Notes: generated from the letters alone by a model not told the origin. Shown: positions 52,336 to 60,916, counted from the stretch's first letter. The stretch is DNA of 64,000 nt from an uncultured Modestobacter sp. (GCF_947486615.1 NZ_CANKUD010000005.1:1-64000), one strand, 5' to 3'. A program made the numbers and translations.

Positions 52336-53832
52336 ATGACCACCACGCACGAGCAGCACCCTGAGACCAACGACGCCGGGGTCTCCCGGCGCGGCTTCCT
52401 CGCCCGCTCCGCCGCCACCGGACTCGGTGTCGCCCTGGTCGGCAGCGTCGAGAGCCTGTTCGGCGCCGGCAGCGCCAGCGCCGCCCCGGCGGGCGCCGCG
52501 GGCGTCACCGGCTACGGGCCCCTGGTGCCCGACCCGAAGGGCATCCTCGCGCTGCCCCGGGGCTTCAGCTACAAGATCATCGCGGAGAGCGGGGTGACCC
52601 GGCTGGAGAGCGGTCAGTTCACCCCGGCCGACCCGGACGGCACCGCCAGCTTCCCCCGTCGTCCGGGCACCGGCAGCGTGCTCGTCGTCAACCACGAGGT
52701 CAGCGGGTCCGAGGAGAACCCCGTCCCGGCGATCCCCGACTTCACCTACGACCCCATGGGCGGTGGCGGTACCACCAACCTCGAGGTCGACAAGGACAAC
52801 AACCGCATCCGCGAGTACGTGAGCATCGCCGGCACGCACAACAACTGCGCCGGCGGCGTCACCCCGTGGGACACCTGGCTGACCTGCGAGGAGACCGAGG
52901 CGCGGGTCGGCAGCCGGGGCGCCTACGGCACGCTCACCAAGGACCACGGGTACGTCTTCGAGGTCCACCCGTACGACCAGGCCGAGAACATGAACCCCCA
53001 GCCGCTGAAGATGCTGGGCCGGTTCGCGCACGAGGCGGTCGTGGTCGACCCGCGGGCCGACCAGCTCTACCTCACCGAGGACGCCAGCAACCCCAACGGC
53101 CTGCTGTACCGCTGGACGGCCCCGCGCATCCCGGGTGGCCTGCGCCGTGCCGGTGACCTGAAGAAGTTCGGGCCGACCGACGGCGCGTTCGAGGCGATGC
53201 GGGCGATGGACGGCGGGACGCACGTCCCCGACCTGTCGCTGGCCACCGAGGCGGGCACGACCTACTCGATCGAGTGGGTCACCGTCCCGGACCGGGACGC
53301 GCGGACCCTGTCCACCCGCAAGCAGGCCTACGCCAAGCCGATCACCCGCAGCCGCAAGCTCGAGGGCATGTGGTGGGGCGACAACGGGGTCTACTTCGTG
53401 TCCTCCTTCGCGCGTGAGGGCGACAGCGCGATCCCGCACGACGGGCAGGTGTGGTTCCTCGACCCGCGCAAGGAGACCATCGAGCTCAAGCTCCGGTTCG
53501 TCTACACCCCGGGCGACCAGGACAACGACCCCGACGGCCCGGACAACATCACCGTCTCCCCCTTCGGTGGCGTGATGATCGCCGAGGACGGCAGCGGCGC
53601 GCAGCACCTGGTGGGGACGACGACCAGCAACGAGCCGTTCTTCTTCGCCCGGAACGAGGCCAGTGGCTCGGAGTTCACCGGCCCGAACTTCGCGCACGAC
53701 CGGCAGACGATGTTCGCCAACATCCAGGGCGACGGCAGTGGCGGCGAGGGCACCTCCGGCCCGGACGAGGGTTCCGACCCGAACCCCGGGTACGTCTTCG
53801 CGATCACCGGTCCCTTCCGCAAGATCCGCTGA
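52336..53832 (+). CDS. Tat-exported PhoX-type (DUF839) protein
   Basis: The 498-residue protein begins with a Tat signal SRRGFLARSAATGLGVALVG (17-36) and probable cleavage after ASAAPA. The mature part has the PhoX/DUF839 beta-propeller pattern: VVNHEVSG, GTHNNCAGGVTPWDTWLTCEETE, GRFAHEAVVVDP, YLTEDASNPNGLLYRW, ending GYVFAITGPFRKIR. PhoX enzymes are Ca/Fe alkaline phosphatases exported folded. The TCEE, HEA and TED segments are the usual iron/calcium ligands. It may scavenge phosphate outside the cell. It is shorter than classical PhoX and the exact activity is not proven. Confidence 0.87.
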   Translation: MTTTHEQHPETNDAGVSRRGFLARSAATGLGVALVGSVESLFGAGSASAAPAGAAGVTGYGPLVPDPKGILALPRGFSYKIIAESGVTRLESGQFTPADPDGTASFPRRPGTGSVLVVNHEVSGSEENPVPAIPDFTYDPMGGGGTTNLEVDKDNNRIREYVSIAGTHNNCAGGVTPWDTWLTCEETEARVGSRGAYGTLTKDHGYVFEVHPYDQAENMNPQPLKMLGRFAHEAVVVDPRADQLYLTEDASNPNGLLYRWTAPRIPGGLRRAGDLKKFGPTDGAFEAMRAMDGGTHVPDLSLATEAGTTYSIEWVTVPDRDARTLSTRKQAYAKPITRSRKLEGMWWGDNGVYFVSSFAREGDSAIPHDGQVWFLDPRKETIELKLRFVYTPGDQDNDPDGPDNITVSPFGGVMIAEDGSGAQHLVGTTTSNEPFFFARNEASGSEFTGPNFAHDRQTMFANIQGDGSGGEGTSGPDEGSDPNPGYVFAITGPFRKIR

Positions 53833-53908
53833 CCGCCCGGTAGCACCGCACGGCACACGACCGCCCGCGCCGGAGAACCCGGCGCGGGCGGTCGGCCGTG
53901 CCCCCGGC

Positions 53909-53914
53909 TACGTT
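53909..53914 (+). promoter_or_regulatory. -10 box of menB
   Basis: TACGTT, 6 nt before the GTG at 53921: leaderless promoter. Confidence 0.5.
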
Positions 53915-53920
53915 CGGCGG

Positions 53921-54811
53921 GTGAGCGCACGCGCCGACGTCTCGGAGACCTTCGACCCCGCGGCCTGGGAGCCGGTGCCCGGTTTCGAGGGGCTGACCGA
54001 CCTCACCTACCACCGGGCGGTGGACGCCGGCGTGGTCCGGGTCGCGTTCGACCGGCCGCAGGTGCGCAACGCCTTCCGCCCGGAGACGGTCGACGAGCTG
54101 CTCGCCGTCCTGGAGCACGCGCGCCTCTCCCGGGACGTGGGGTGCGTGCTGCTGACCGGCAACGGACCCAGCGAGAAGGACGGCGGCTGGGCCTTCTGCT
54201 CCGGCGGGGACCAGCGGGTCCGTGGGAAGTACGGCTACGAGGGAGCTGCCGGCAACCCGGGCCGGCTGCACGTGCTGGAGGTGCAGCGGCTGATCCGGTT
54301 CATGCCCAAGGTCGTCATCTGCGTCGTCCCGGGGTGGGCGGCCGGCGGTGGGCACAGCCTGCACGTCGTCGCCGACCTGACGCTGGCCAGCGTCGAGCAC
54401 GCCCGGTTCAAGCAGACCGACGCCGACGTGGGCAGCTTCGACGGCGGCTTCGGCTCGGCCTACCTGGCCCGCCAGGTGGGGCAGAAGTTCGCCCGCGAGA
54501 TCTTCTTCCTCGGCGAGGAGTACACCGCCACCGAGGCGCAGGCGATGGGCATGGTCAACCGGGCCGTGCCGCACGCCGAGCTGGAGGCCACCGCGCTGGA
54601 CTGGGGACGTCGCATCGTGGCCAAGAGCCCGACGGCCCAGCGGATGCTCAAGTACTCGTTCAACCTCATCGACGACGGCCTGGTGGGCCAGCAGCTGTTC
54701 GCCGGGGAGACGACCCGGCTGGCCTACATGGCCGAGGAGGCCGTGGAGGGCCGGGACGCCTTCCTGGAGAAGCGCGACCCGGACTTCTCCCCGTTCCCCT
54801 GGCACGTCTGA
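53921..54811 (+). CDS. menB: 1,4-dihydroxy-2-naphthoyl-CoA synthase
   Basis: The 296-residue crotonase-fold enzyme has CSGGDQRVRGKYGYEG, VPGWAAGGGHSLHVVADLTLAS and KQTDADVGSFDGGFGSAYLARQVGQKFAREIFFLG in its centre, the MenB signature with the catalytic Asp/Ser/Tyr network. It closes the second ring of menaquinone from o-succinylbenzoyl-CoA. No other men genes are close, though the flavoprotein at 44646 may act on menaquinone side chains. The end is FSPFPWHV. The GTG at 53921 has a TACGTT box just upstream. Confidence 0.93.
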   Translation: MSARADVSETFDPAAWEPVPGFEGLTDLTYHRAVDAGVVRVAFDRPQVRNAFRPETVDELLAVLEHARLSRDVGCVLLTGNGPSEKDGGWAFCSGGDQRVRGKYGYEGAAGNPGRLHVLEVQRLIRFMPKVVICVVPGWAAGGGHSLHVVADLTLASVEHARFKQTDADVGSFDGGFGSAYLARQVGQKFAREIFFLGEEYTATEAQAMGMVNRAVPHAELEATALDWGRRIVAKSPTAQRMLKYSFNLIDDGLVGQQLFAGETTRLAYMAEEAVEGRDAFLEKRDPDFSPFPWHV

Positions 54812-54876
54812 CCCTGCGGCCGCCGGGACGGGCCGGACGGCCGCCCGCCGTCCACCCGGGCGTCACCGGGCGGGGC

Positions 54877-54882
54877 TAGCGT
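54877..54882 (+). promoter_or_regulatory. -10 box of the four-helix membrane protein gene
   Basis: TAGCGT, 8 nt before the ATG at 54891: leaderless promoter. Confidence 0.5.
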
Positions 54883-54890
54883 CCGCCGGG

Positions 54891-55472
54891 ATGAGCCCGG
54901 AGAGCCCCCTGATCGCAGACCCCGCCGTCCGGCTGCCGGCGCCCCGGCGCAGCGGGCCGCCGCCGCGACCGCCGATCAGCCGGGGAGCACCGCCGCCGAC
55001 CGCGCCGCACGCCGGACCGGTGCCCCGGGTGCTGCAGGCGGTGGTCGTGCTGCAGGTGCTCGCCGCGGTCGGCGCGGTGGTCGGGGTGGCCGCCGCGGCC
55101 GCCGACCTGGCCGGGTCACGGTCGCGGCTGGCTGCCCGGGCGGTGGCGCAGGACCCGCAGACCCCGGCGGACCTCGTGCGGGACGGCGTCGCGGCCACCC
55201 TGGTCACCGCGCTCTCCGCGGTCGGGGTGCTGGCGCTGCTCGGCGCCGTCTGCGTCGTCCTGCTGCTGCACCGCCGCGCCTGGGCCCGCTGGGGGCTGGC
55301 GGCGGTCGCGGGAGCGGCGGTGCCGGTGTCGCTGGTGGTCGGCAGCGTGGTGGCCGGCGGCCCGGAGGTCGACCGGTACGCCATCGGCGCCGCCGGGCTG
55401 CTCAGCCTCGCCGGCGCCCTCCTGCTGCCCGCCCGGTCGGTCACGCGGTGGCTCCGGGAGGGCCGTTCCTGA
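54891..55472 (+). CDS. Four-helix membrane protein, unknown function
   Basis: The 193-residue protein has a Pro/Arg-rich N-terminal cytosolic stretch (RLPAPRRSGPPPRPPISRG) and four hydrophobic helices (about 47-70, 98-125, 131-152 and 162-180). RRAWARWGLAAV between helices is common in actinobacterial membrane proteins. Its TAGCGT promoter box and codon pattern support a real gene. The gene lies antisense to the 3' end of the iniC-like frame, which complicates that gene's end. Confidence 0.7.
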   Translation: MSPESPLIADPAVRLPAPRRSGPPPRPPISRGAPPPTAPHAGPVPRVLQAVVVLQVLAAVGAVVGVAAAAADLAGSRSRLAARAVAQDPQTPADLVRDGVAATLVTALSAVGVLALLGAVCVVLLLHRRAWARWGLAAVAGAAVPVSLVVGSVVAGGPEVDRYAIGAAGLLSLAGALLLPARSVTRWLREGRS

Positions 55473-56939
55473 CCTGCCGGCGGCCGACAGCACCCGTTCC
55501 AGGCTGTGCAGGACCACCTCGGCCGCGTCGGTCCTGACCCGCGGCGCGAGCGGCTCAGCGGCCCGGACCTGCCAGTCGCCGAGCGCGGCCAGCGCAGTTG
55601 TCCGCGCCTGCTCCTGGTCGCTCTCGGCGGGGATGCCCAGCCGGGCGGCAGCGGTGGTGCCCTCGGCGCCCAGCAGCCGCGCCGCCGCGGGCCGCTGGTC
55701 GGCCGGCAGGGGAGCGCCGGCGCCGCGCAGCCGGGCGATCAGGTCCAGCTCGGCCAGGTCGGCGGCGGCGGCCCGGTGCCGCTCCAGCCCGGCCCGCAGA
55801 CCGTCGTCCCCGGGGCGGGGCGCCCGGCGCAGGGCGTCCTCCAGCACGGCGGCGGCCGACCGGGCGCGCAGCCGACCGGCGCGCGCGGTGAACTGGACGG
55901 CGATCAGCCGCTCGAGCTCGGCCAGGCCGCTGCGCCGTACCAGCTGGGCGCCGAGCGATGCCGCGTCGTCGGTCCCCTCGCGGACCAGCGAGGTGGCCAG
56001 CCGCACCCCGAACGCGCCGAGCCGGGCCAGCAGGGCCGCCCGGGCCTCAGCGGGCAGCACCCCGGTGGCGCCCGGGCGGGCGAACCTGTCGGCGCTGCGC
56101 AGCAGCCACTCCAGCTCCGCTGCGGGCAGGGTGGCGAGGGAGCGCAGCGAGACCAGCTCGTCGTGCCGGAGCGTCCGGCCGGTCAGCGCCAGCAGTCCGG
56201 CCACCGGCAGCACGCCACCGACCAGCTCGGCAACCTCCGGTGCGGCGGCTGCGCGCCGGGCCACCCGGCCGGCGGCGGGCAACGCTTCCAGCCGGCCGGC
56301 GCCCACCTCGTCCGCTCGGGAGAGCACGGTCAACGTGCTCCCCTGGGCGCCCGGCCCGGGCGCGGCCGCCTGGAAGCGGCGGAGGAGCGCCACGTCCTCG
56401 GCGTCCACCCGGCGGGTCAGCAGCAGCAGCGCGTCGACGTCCGGCGGTGCCCCGTCCGCCGGGGTGACCAGTCCGGCGGTGCGGGCTGCTGCCCCCGGGG
56501 AGGACGCGGTGCCGGGGGTGTCGACCAGGGTCAGCTCGGTCAGCCGCTCCGCCGGCCAGTCGACGACCAGCCGTCCGCCGTCCTCCACCGGGGCGGTCAC
56601 GTCCAGGCCGTTGCGGCCGCGGCGCACCGGCAGGGGGCGGCGCCCGTCCGCGCCGTGCCGGGTGACCGCGGCGGAACGGCCGAACCGGTACCAGGTGACC
56701 TCGCGGGTGCACTCGGCCGCGCCGGTGCCCGCCACCTCTTCCCCCAGCAGCGCGTTGACCACGGTGGACTTGCCCGCCTTGACCCGCCCCACCACCGCCA
56801 GCCGCAGCGGCTCGTCCAGCCGCCGGCGGGCCTCCAGCAGCCGCCCGACCAGCGCCGGGGCGTCCGGCCGGGCGGCCGCGGCACGCTCCAGCAGCTCCCC
56901 GACGGCCTCCCCGCCGGTGGGCTCGGCGGGGTACCTCAC
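55116..56939 (-). CDS. iniC: Dynamin-like GTPase, IniC-like
   Basis: The protein has a P-loop VVGRVKAGKSTVVNALLGEE (G1, residues 51-58), LVDTPGTASS (G3, 140-143) and TVLSRADEVG in place of N/TKxD (G4), followed by a long helical region. Mycobacterial IniA/IniC are bacterial dynamin-like proteins that remodel membranes under envelope stress. The frame stays open to 55116, but everything after about residue 489 lies antisense to the membrane protein gene and is of low complexity (many Arg/Gln/His). The true end may therefore be near 55441, reached by a single shift, or the annotated length may be correct. The GTG start overlaps the iniA-like stop by 3 bases, so they are coupled. Confidence 0.78.
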   Translation of the reverse strand: MRYPAEPTGGEAVGELLERAAAARPDAPALVGRLLEARRRLDEPLRLAVVGRVKAGKSTVVNALLGEEVAGTGAAECTREVTWYRFGRSAAVTRHGADGRRPLPVRRGRNGLDVTAPVEDGGRLVVDWPAERLTELTLVDTPGTASSPGAAARTAGLVTPADGAPPDVDALLLLTRRVDAEDVALLRRFQAAAPGPGAQGSTLTVLSRADEVGAGRLEALPAAGRVARRAAAAPEVAELVGGVLPVAGLLALTGRTLRHDELVSLRSLATLPAAELEWLLRSADRFARPGATGVLPAEARAALLARLGAFGVRLATSLVREGTDDAASLGAQLVRRSGLAELERLIAVQFTARAGRLRARSAAAVLEDALRRAPRPGDDGLRAGLERHRAAAADLAELDLIARLRGAGAPLPADQRPAAARLLGAEGTTAAARLGIPAESDQEQARTTALAALGDWQVRAAEPLAPRVRTDAAEVVLHSLERVLSAAGRSGTALPEPPRDRPGGQQEGAGEAEQPGGADGVPVDLRAAGHHAADHQRHRHRRSRDRRQPPAGPGAAVQQQDDADGAEQRQHPDRGERGDQGGRDAVPHEVRRGLRVLRHRPGSQPRP

Positions 56940-58807
56940 CGGGCGGCTCGGGCCGGGCCGGTCGGGAAGGGCAGGACGGCGCCGCCCGGGCCGGCCGCGG
57001 GCCGCACCGCCCGGACGTCCCGGGAGAGGCGGGTCAGCTGGTCGAGCCGGCTGCGCAGGGCGCGGATGCGCTGGTCGCGGTCGGCGGTCGCGCTGCGCGT
57101 GCCCCGCTGCGCCGCGCGCACGTCCTCGCCCAGCGCCCGGTGCATCTCGTCGGCGGTCTCGGTGACCAGGTCGCGCAGGGTGCGCTGCGCCAGCCGCAGC
57201 CGGTCCTTGAGCTCCTTGCCCACCTGGAAGACGACCTCGTCCAGGTGGCGGCGCACCGCCGTCTTCGCCTCGCCCTGCCGCCGCTGCAGCCGTTGCAGGC
57301 GGTCGTCCCGGTAGGCCTTGCCGCCGATGATGAGTCCGGCACCCACCGAGATGGGGTTGACCAGCGCCATGCCGGCCAGGCTGGTGAGCAGGCCGATCAT
57401 CAGCACCCCGCTGTAGGAGCCGCGCATGCCGATCAGCACCTTCTGCGGCAGGGTCAGCGCACCGCGGTCGATCTCCGGCAGCGCCACCAGCCCGGCCAGC
57501 ACGTCGTCGGCGCCGTCGATCCGCAGCTGGGGCACCGGTGAGCCGCCGTCCCGGGCGAACTGGTCGACGACCTCACCGGCCAGCCAGTCGACCCGCTGGC
57601 CCGCCCAGGTGTAGGTCTCGCTGACCGCGAGGGCCGCCCGCTCCTGCAGCCAGGCGGTGAGCTCGCCCCACAGCGGTCCGGGGTCGGCGGCGTCGATGGC
57701 GTCCTCGGCCTCCCGGGTCACCGCCCGCACGCGGTCGCGCAGGTCGTGGTCGATGTCGGCGATCAGGTCCGCGACGCCGTCGTTGAGCAGCTGCTGCCAG
57801 CGGGAGGACCGCCGGCGCAGGCGGTCGACCTCGTCCCGGGCCCGTTCCAGGTCGGCGACCAGCTGCTCGGCGTGCGCGGGGTCCAGCAGGGCGGCCAGCT
57901 CGCTGCGGGCGCTCGCGGTCAGCTCCTCGGTCACCACCGTCAGGTCGTGCACCAGCGAGCGGTGCGCGAGCTCCGCCCCGCTCCCGGCCAGCTCCCGCAG
58001 CCGGCCGAGCAGCGCCGGGAAGCCGGACTCCGCGTGCAGTTCCCGGTCCTGGGCCGTGACCGCCGTCATCTCCAGGGTCGCGGACACCGGCAGGAGGGGC
58101 AGGTCGAGTCCGGCGGCGGCCAGGTGCGCGGCGTCCCGGTCACGCACCTCACGCCAGTCCGGGTACAGGTCGGTCTTGGTCAGCACGCACAGCACGGTCG
58201 GGCAGCCGGCCACGACCCGCTGGAGCAGCTCGAGCTCGGGCGCGGTGAACTCCTGCGAGGCGTCGGAGACGAAGAGGACGACGTCGGCGGCCGGCAGCAC
58301 GGTCAACGTGGTGGCCGAGTGCCCGGTGCCGGCGCTGTCGGCCCCCGGCGTGTCGACCAGCTGGAGCCCACCGGACAGCAGTGCCCGGGGCAGCACCACC
58401 TCGGCCCGGACCAGACGCCGGGCGTCGTCCGGGTCGGTCGTCCGGGTCAGGTGCTCGCCGAGTGCGGGGATGGCGACGGGCGTCCGGTCCAGCTCGTCGT
58501 CCAGCGGCAGCTCCACCGGCGCGGACCCGGGGGTGTGCACCAGGGCGGCCGAGGCGCTCGCCCCACCACGCACCACGGTGGGCACGGCGGTGGCGACGTC
58601 GTCGTCCACCGGGCAGACCGGCGCGGTGACCAGCGCGTTGACCAGGGCGCTCTTTCCCTGCTTGAGCTCACCCACCACCACTGCCCGCACCCCCGGGGCC
58701 GTGCCGCGGGCCTGGGCCACGGCCAGCCGGGACAGCAGGTCGGCGCGGGTGCTGCTGAGCTCGGCGAGCCGCTCGAGCAGGTCGGTGGGGCGGGGCGCAG
58801 TGGCCAC
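56936..58807 (-). CDS. iniA: Dynamin-like GTPase, IniA-like
   Basis: The 623-residue protein has G1 VVGELKQGKSALVNALV (GELKQGKS, 46-53), G2 region VATAVPTVVRGG, G3 LVDTPGADSAG (152-155) and G4 VLTKTD (209-213). A helical stalk with a hydrophobic hairpin follows (about 470-505, YSGVLMIGLLTSLAGMALVNPISVGAG in parts), suited to membrane insertion. Mycobacterial IniA is a dynamin-type fission protein induced by isoniazid and other cell-wall inhibitors. It follows the iniB-like gene across two hairpins and couples to the iniC-like gene. The GTG ends at 58807. Confidence 0.83.
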   Translation of the reverse strand: MATAPRPTDLLERLAELSSTRADLLSRLAVAQARGTAPGVRAVVVGELKQGKSALVNALVTAPVCPVDDDVATAVPTVVRGGASASAALVHTPGSAPVELPLDDELDRTPVAIPALGEHLTRTTDPDDARRLVRAEVVLPRALLSGGLQLVDTPGADSAGTGHSATTLTVLPAADVVLFVSDASQEFTAPELELLQRVVAGCPTVLCVLTKTDLYPDWREVRDRDAAHLAAAGLDLPLLPVSATLEMTAVTAQDRELHAESGFPALLGRLRELAGSGAELAHRSLVHDLTVVTEELTASARSELAALLDPAHAEQLVADLERARDEVDRLRRRSSRWQQLLNDGVADLIADIDHDLRDRVRAVTREAEDAIDAADPGPLWGELTAWLQERAALAVSETYTWAGQRVDWLAGEVVDQFARDGGSPVPQLRIDGADDVLAGLVALPEIDRGALTLPQKVLIGMRGSYSGVLMIGLLTSLAGMALVNPISVGAGLIIGGKAYRDDRLQRLQRRQGEAKTAVRRHLDEVVFQVGKELKDRLRLAQRTLRDLVTETADEMHRALGEDVRAAQRGTRSATADRDQRIRALRSRLDQLTRLSRDVRAVRPAAGPGGAVLPFPTGPARAAR

Positions 58808-58847
58808 GACGTCGTCCTCCGGTGGGGTGGCGTGGACGGGTGGGATG

Positions 58848-58894
58848 CCGGTCGCCCGGGCCCGCTGCGATGGGCAGCGGACCCGGGCGACCGG
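58848..58894 (-). terminator. Attenuator-type hairpin between iniB-like and iniA-like genes
   Basis: CCGGTCGCCCGGGCCCGCTG... pairs with ...CAGCGGACCCGGGCGACCGG over 21 bp with one mismatch and a 5-nt loop. It lies between the iniB stop and the iniA start and could lower dynamin expression relative to IniB. Confidence 0.65.
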
Positions 58895-58901
58895 GGAGGG
58901 G

Positions 58902-58927
58902 GGTGGGTCGAGGGGCGTCGACCCACC
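58902..58927 (-). terminator. Second hairpin directly after the iniB-like gene
   Basis: GGTGGGTCGA, loop GGGGCG, TCGACCCACC: perfect 10-bp stem, 6 bp after the iniB stop, in tandem with the longer hairpin. Confidence 0.6.
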
Positions 58928-58933
58928 ACCCGG

Positions 58934-60673
58934 TCAGATCGTCGTGTCGGCCAGCTCGGTGCTGTCCTGCGGCAGGTCGTCGCCGCCGAACACGGCGGAG
59001 ATCTCCGTGTCGCTGCTGTTGTCGGACTCGTCGAAGACCGAGTTGTCCGAGTTGTCGCTGTTGTCGACGACGGAGTTGTCGCTGTTGTCGGACTCGTCGA
59101 CCACCGAGTTGTCCGACAGGTCGTTCTCGTCGAAGGAGTCGTGGATCTCCGTGTCGCTGCTGTTGTCGGACTCGTCGACGACCGAGTTGTCGCTGTTGTC
59201 GGAGTTGTCGACGACGGAGTTGTCACTGTTGTCCGACTCGTCGACGACGCTGTTGTCGGAGTTGTCGCTGTTGTCGACGACCGAGTTGTCGGAGTTGTCG
59301 GACTCGTCGATGACCGAGTTGTCGCTGTTGTCGGAGTTGTCGACGACCGAGTTGTCGGAGCTGTCGCTGTTGTCGACCACCGAGTTGTCGGAGTTGTCGC
59401 TGTTGTCGACGACCGAGTTGTCGGAGTTGTCGGACTCGTCGACGACGGAGTTGTCGCTGTTGTCGGAGTTGTCGACGACCGAGTTGTCCGAGTTGTCGCT
59501 GTTGTCGACGACCGAGTTGTCCGAGTGGTCGTCCAGCGAGTTGTCGGTGTTGTAGGCGTCGTTCGCCGAGTTGTCGACGACCGAGTTGTCGCTGTTGTCG
59601 GAGTTGTCGACGACGGAGTTGTCCGAGTTGTCGGAGTTGTCCACCACGGAGTTGTCCGAGGCGTCGATCGTCGAGTCGCTGACGATCGCACCGGCGGTGA
59701 CCGAGTTGTCGGTCACCGTGGTGTTCGCCGTGTTGTTCGTGGTGGTGCTCTGGTTCCGGCTGTCGGTGACCTCTTCGACGGAGTTGTCGGAGTTGTCGGA
59801 GTTGTCGACGACGGAGTTGTCCGAGTTGTCGCTGTTGTCGACGACCGAGTTGTCGCTGTTGTCCGAGTTGTCGACGACCGAGTTGTCCGAGTTGTCGGAG
59901 TTGTCGACGACGCTGTTGTCCGAATTGTCGCTGTTGTCGCTGTTGTCGGAGTTGTCGACGACGGAGTTGTCGCTGTTGTCCGAGTTGTCGACGACCGAGT
60001 TGTCGGAGTTGTCGGAGTTGTCGACGACGGAGTTGTCCGACAGGTCGTTGCCGTTCAGCGAGTCGCTGATGTTCGTGCTGCCGGAGTTGTCGACGACGGA
60101 GTTGTCCGAGGAGTCGTTGCCCGAGCCGATCGCGATGTCCCCGATGGTCACCGAGGTCTCGCTGTTGTCGGAGTTGTCGACCACGGAGTTGTCCGACAGG
60201 TCGCGGGCGTCCTCGACCACCGCGTCGTCGCCGACGGCGTTGTGCTCGCCGACCACGTTGCCCGTGCCGAACGCGGCGTCGCCGAACACCGTGGTGATGT
60301 CGCCGGCGGCCCACACGTCCGAGGAGAAGTCGTAGGTGACGCTGGAGTCGTAGCTGTAGGTCGCCTGCAGGAACTGGATCTGCTCGACGACCGGGGCCGA
60401 CTCGGCCGGGGCCGGGGCGGGAGTGCTGCCGTGGCCGGCCGAGTGGCCGAGGGAGCCGGCGGCGGCGGGCGCCGCGACGTGGCCGGCGGTCATCGCGACC
60501 GGGGCGTGCTCGGCGAGCACGGGGGCCAGCGCGGCGACGTCGGCTCCGGTGACGTCACCGAGGCCGGCCTCGGCCAGTGCGGCCTCGGGGTCGGCGGCGA
60601 ACTCCTCGGCGGCCTCGGGGTCGCGGAGCAGGTCGAGGATGAAGGACAGCAGCGAGCTGGCGAGATCGGACAT
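58934..60673 (-). CDS. iniB: IniB-like protein with about 26 Asp-Asn-Ser 11-residue repeats
   Basis: The 579-residue protein has an N-terminal helical domain (about 1-60) beginning SLLSFILDLLRDPEAAEEFA, the conserved IniB N-terminal module. An Ala/Pro/His-rich linker and a segment SYDSSVTYDFSSDVWAAGD follow. From about residue 160 to 560 a repeat of 11 residues, SVVDNSDNSDN, is present in about 26 copies, with variants SVVDESDNSDN and SVFDESDNSSD. Two interruptions (about residue 290, VTDSRNQSTTTNN; and ANDAYNTDNSLDDHS) break the array. Mycobacterial IniB is Gly-rich; here an acidic Asp/Asn/Ser repeat replaces it. No signal peptide is visible. The ATG ends at 60673 after CAGGAG. It heads the dynamin operon. 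Confidence 0.82.
   Translation of the reverse strand: MSDLASSLLSFILDLLRDPEAAEEFAADPEAALAEAGLGDVTGADVAALAPVLAEHAPVAMTAGHVAAPAAAGSLGHSAGHGSTPAPAPAESAPVVEQIQFLQATYSYDSSVTYDFSSDVWAAGDITTVFGDAAFGTGNVVGEHNAVGDDAVVEDARDLSDNSVVDNSDNSETSVTIGDIAIGSGNDSSDNSVVDNSGSTNISDSLNGNDLSDNSVVDNSDNSDNSVVDNSDNSDNSVVDNSDNSDNSDNSDNSVVDNSDNSDNSVVDNSDNSDNSVVDNSDNSDNSVVDNSDNSDNSVEEVTDSRNQSTTTNNTANTTVTDNSVTAGAIVSDSTIDASDNSVVDNSDNSDNSVVDNSDNSDNSVVDNSANDAYNTDNSLDDHSDNSVVDNSDNSDNSVVDNSDNSDNSVVDESDNSDNSVVDNSDNSDNSVVDNSDSSDNSVVDNSDNSDNSVIDESDNSDNSVVDNSDNSDNSVVDESDNSDNSVVDNSDNSDNSVVDESDNSSDTEIHDSFDENDLSDNSVVDESDNSDNSVVDNSDNSDNSVFDESDNSSDTEISAVFGGDDLPQDSTELADTTI
59030..60210. repeat. 33-bp coding repeat array inside the iniB-like gene
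   Basis: The DNA under the Asp-Asn-Ser array is built of 33-bp units with core TCGACGACCGAGTTGTCGGA on the plus strand. Synonymous codons alternate (TCC/TCG/AGC for Ser). It is open in several frames on both strands, an effect of the repeats and not evidence for other genes. Confidence 0.9.
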
Positions 60674-60905
60674 GGCGGACCACTCCTGGGGATCGGGGGT
60701 GCCGGCGTTCGTCGCCCGGCGGTGCGGCTCGCAGTCAAGGCACGCCCGCCGACCCCCGCATCGGGAGGGTCGCCCCTGCTCATGGGGGGTCGTTGGGGGA
60801 TCCGGTCGGTGGAGCCGCGCCGTTCCGGGGCGCGGCGTCCCGCCATTCACCCAGCCGTGTCCAGGTGTTCACGGCTGCCGGGCTGATCGGCCGGTGCGGC
60901 GCAGT
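60674..60905. promoter_or_regulatory. Divergent regulatory region iniB-like / hsp70-like
   Basis: The 243-bp region must carry both promoters. GACCCCC-GCATC-GGAGGGTC-type inverted pairs lie at 60751-60771, followed at 60772-60791 by a CCCCTGCTCATGGGGGG palindrome. These repeated C4-5...G4-6 half-sites are the best candidates for binding of the iniR-like regulator. No biochemical data are available for these sites here. Confidence 0.4.
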
Positions 60906-60911
60906 TAGCGT
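60906..60911 (+). promoter_or_regulatory. -10 box of the hsp70-like gene
   Basis: TAGCGT in GTTAGCGT, 5 nt before the GTG at 60917: likely leaderless promoter. Confidence 0.45.
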
Positions 60912-60916
60912 CCTCC

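Noticed and set aside
58822-59313. Arg/Cys-rich plus-strand frame over the iniB 3' end
   Set aside because: Composition (RRRSCRCC) is typical of an off-frame reading of high-GC repeats, with no domain.
59571-60335. Long plus-strand frames rich in LSELSTTELS opposite the iniB-like gene
   Set aside because: They are antisense shadows of the 33-bp repeats; the repeat lacks stops in several frames, and only the minus frame has the IniB domain, start and ribosome site.
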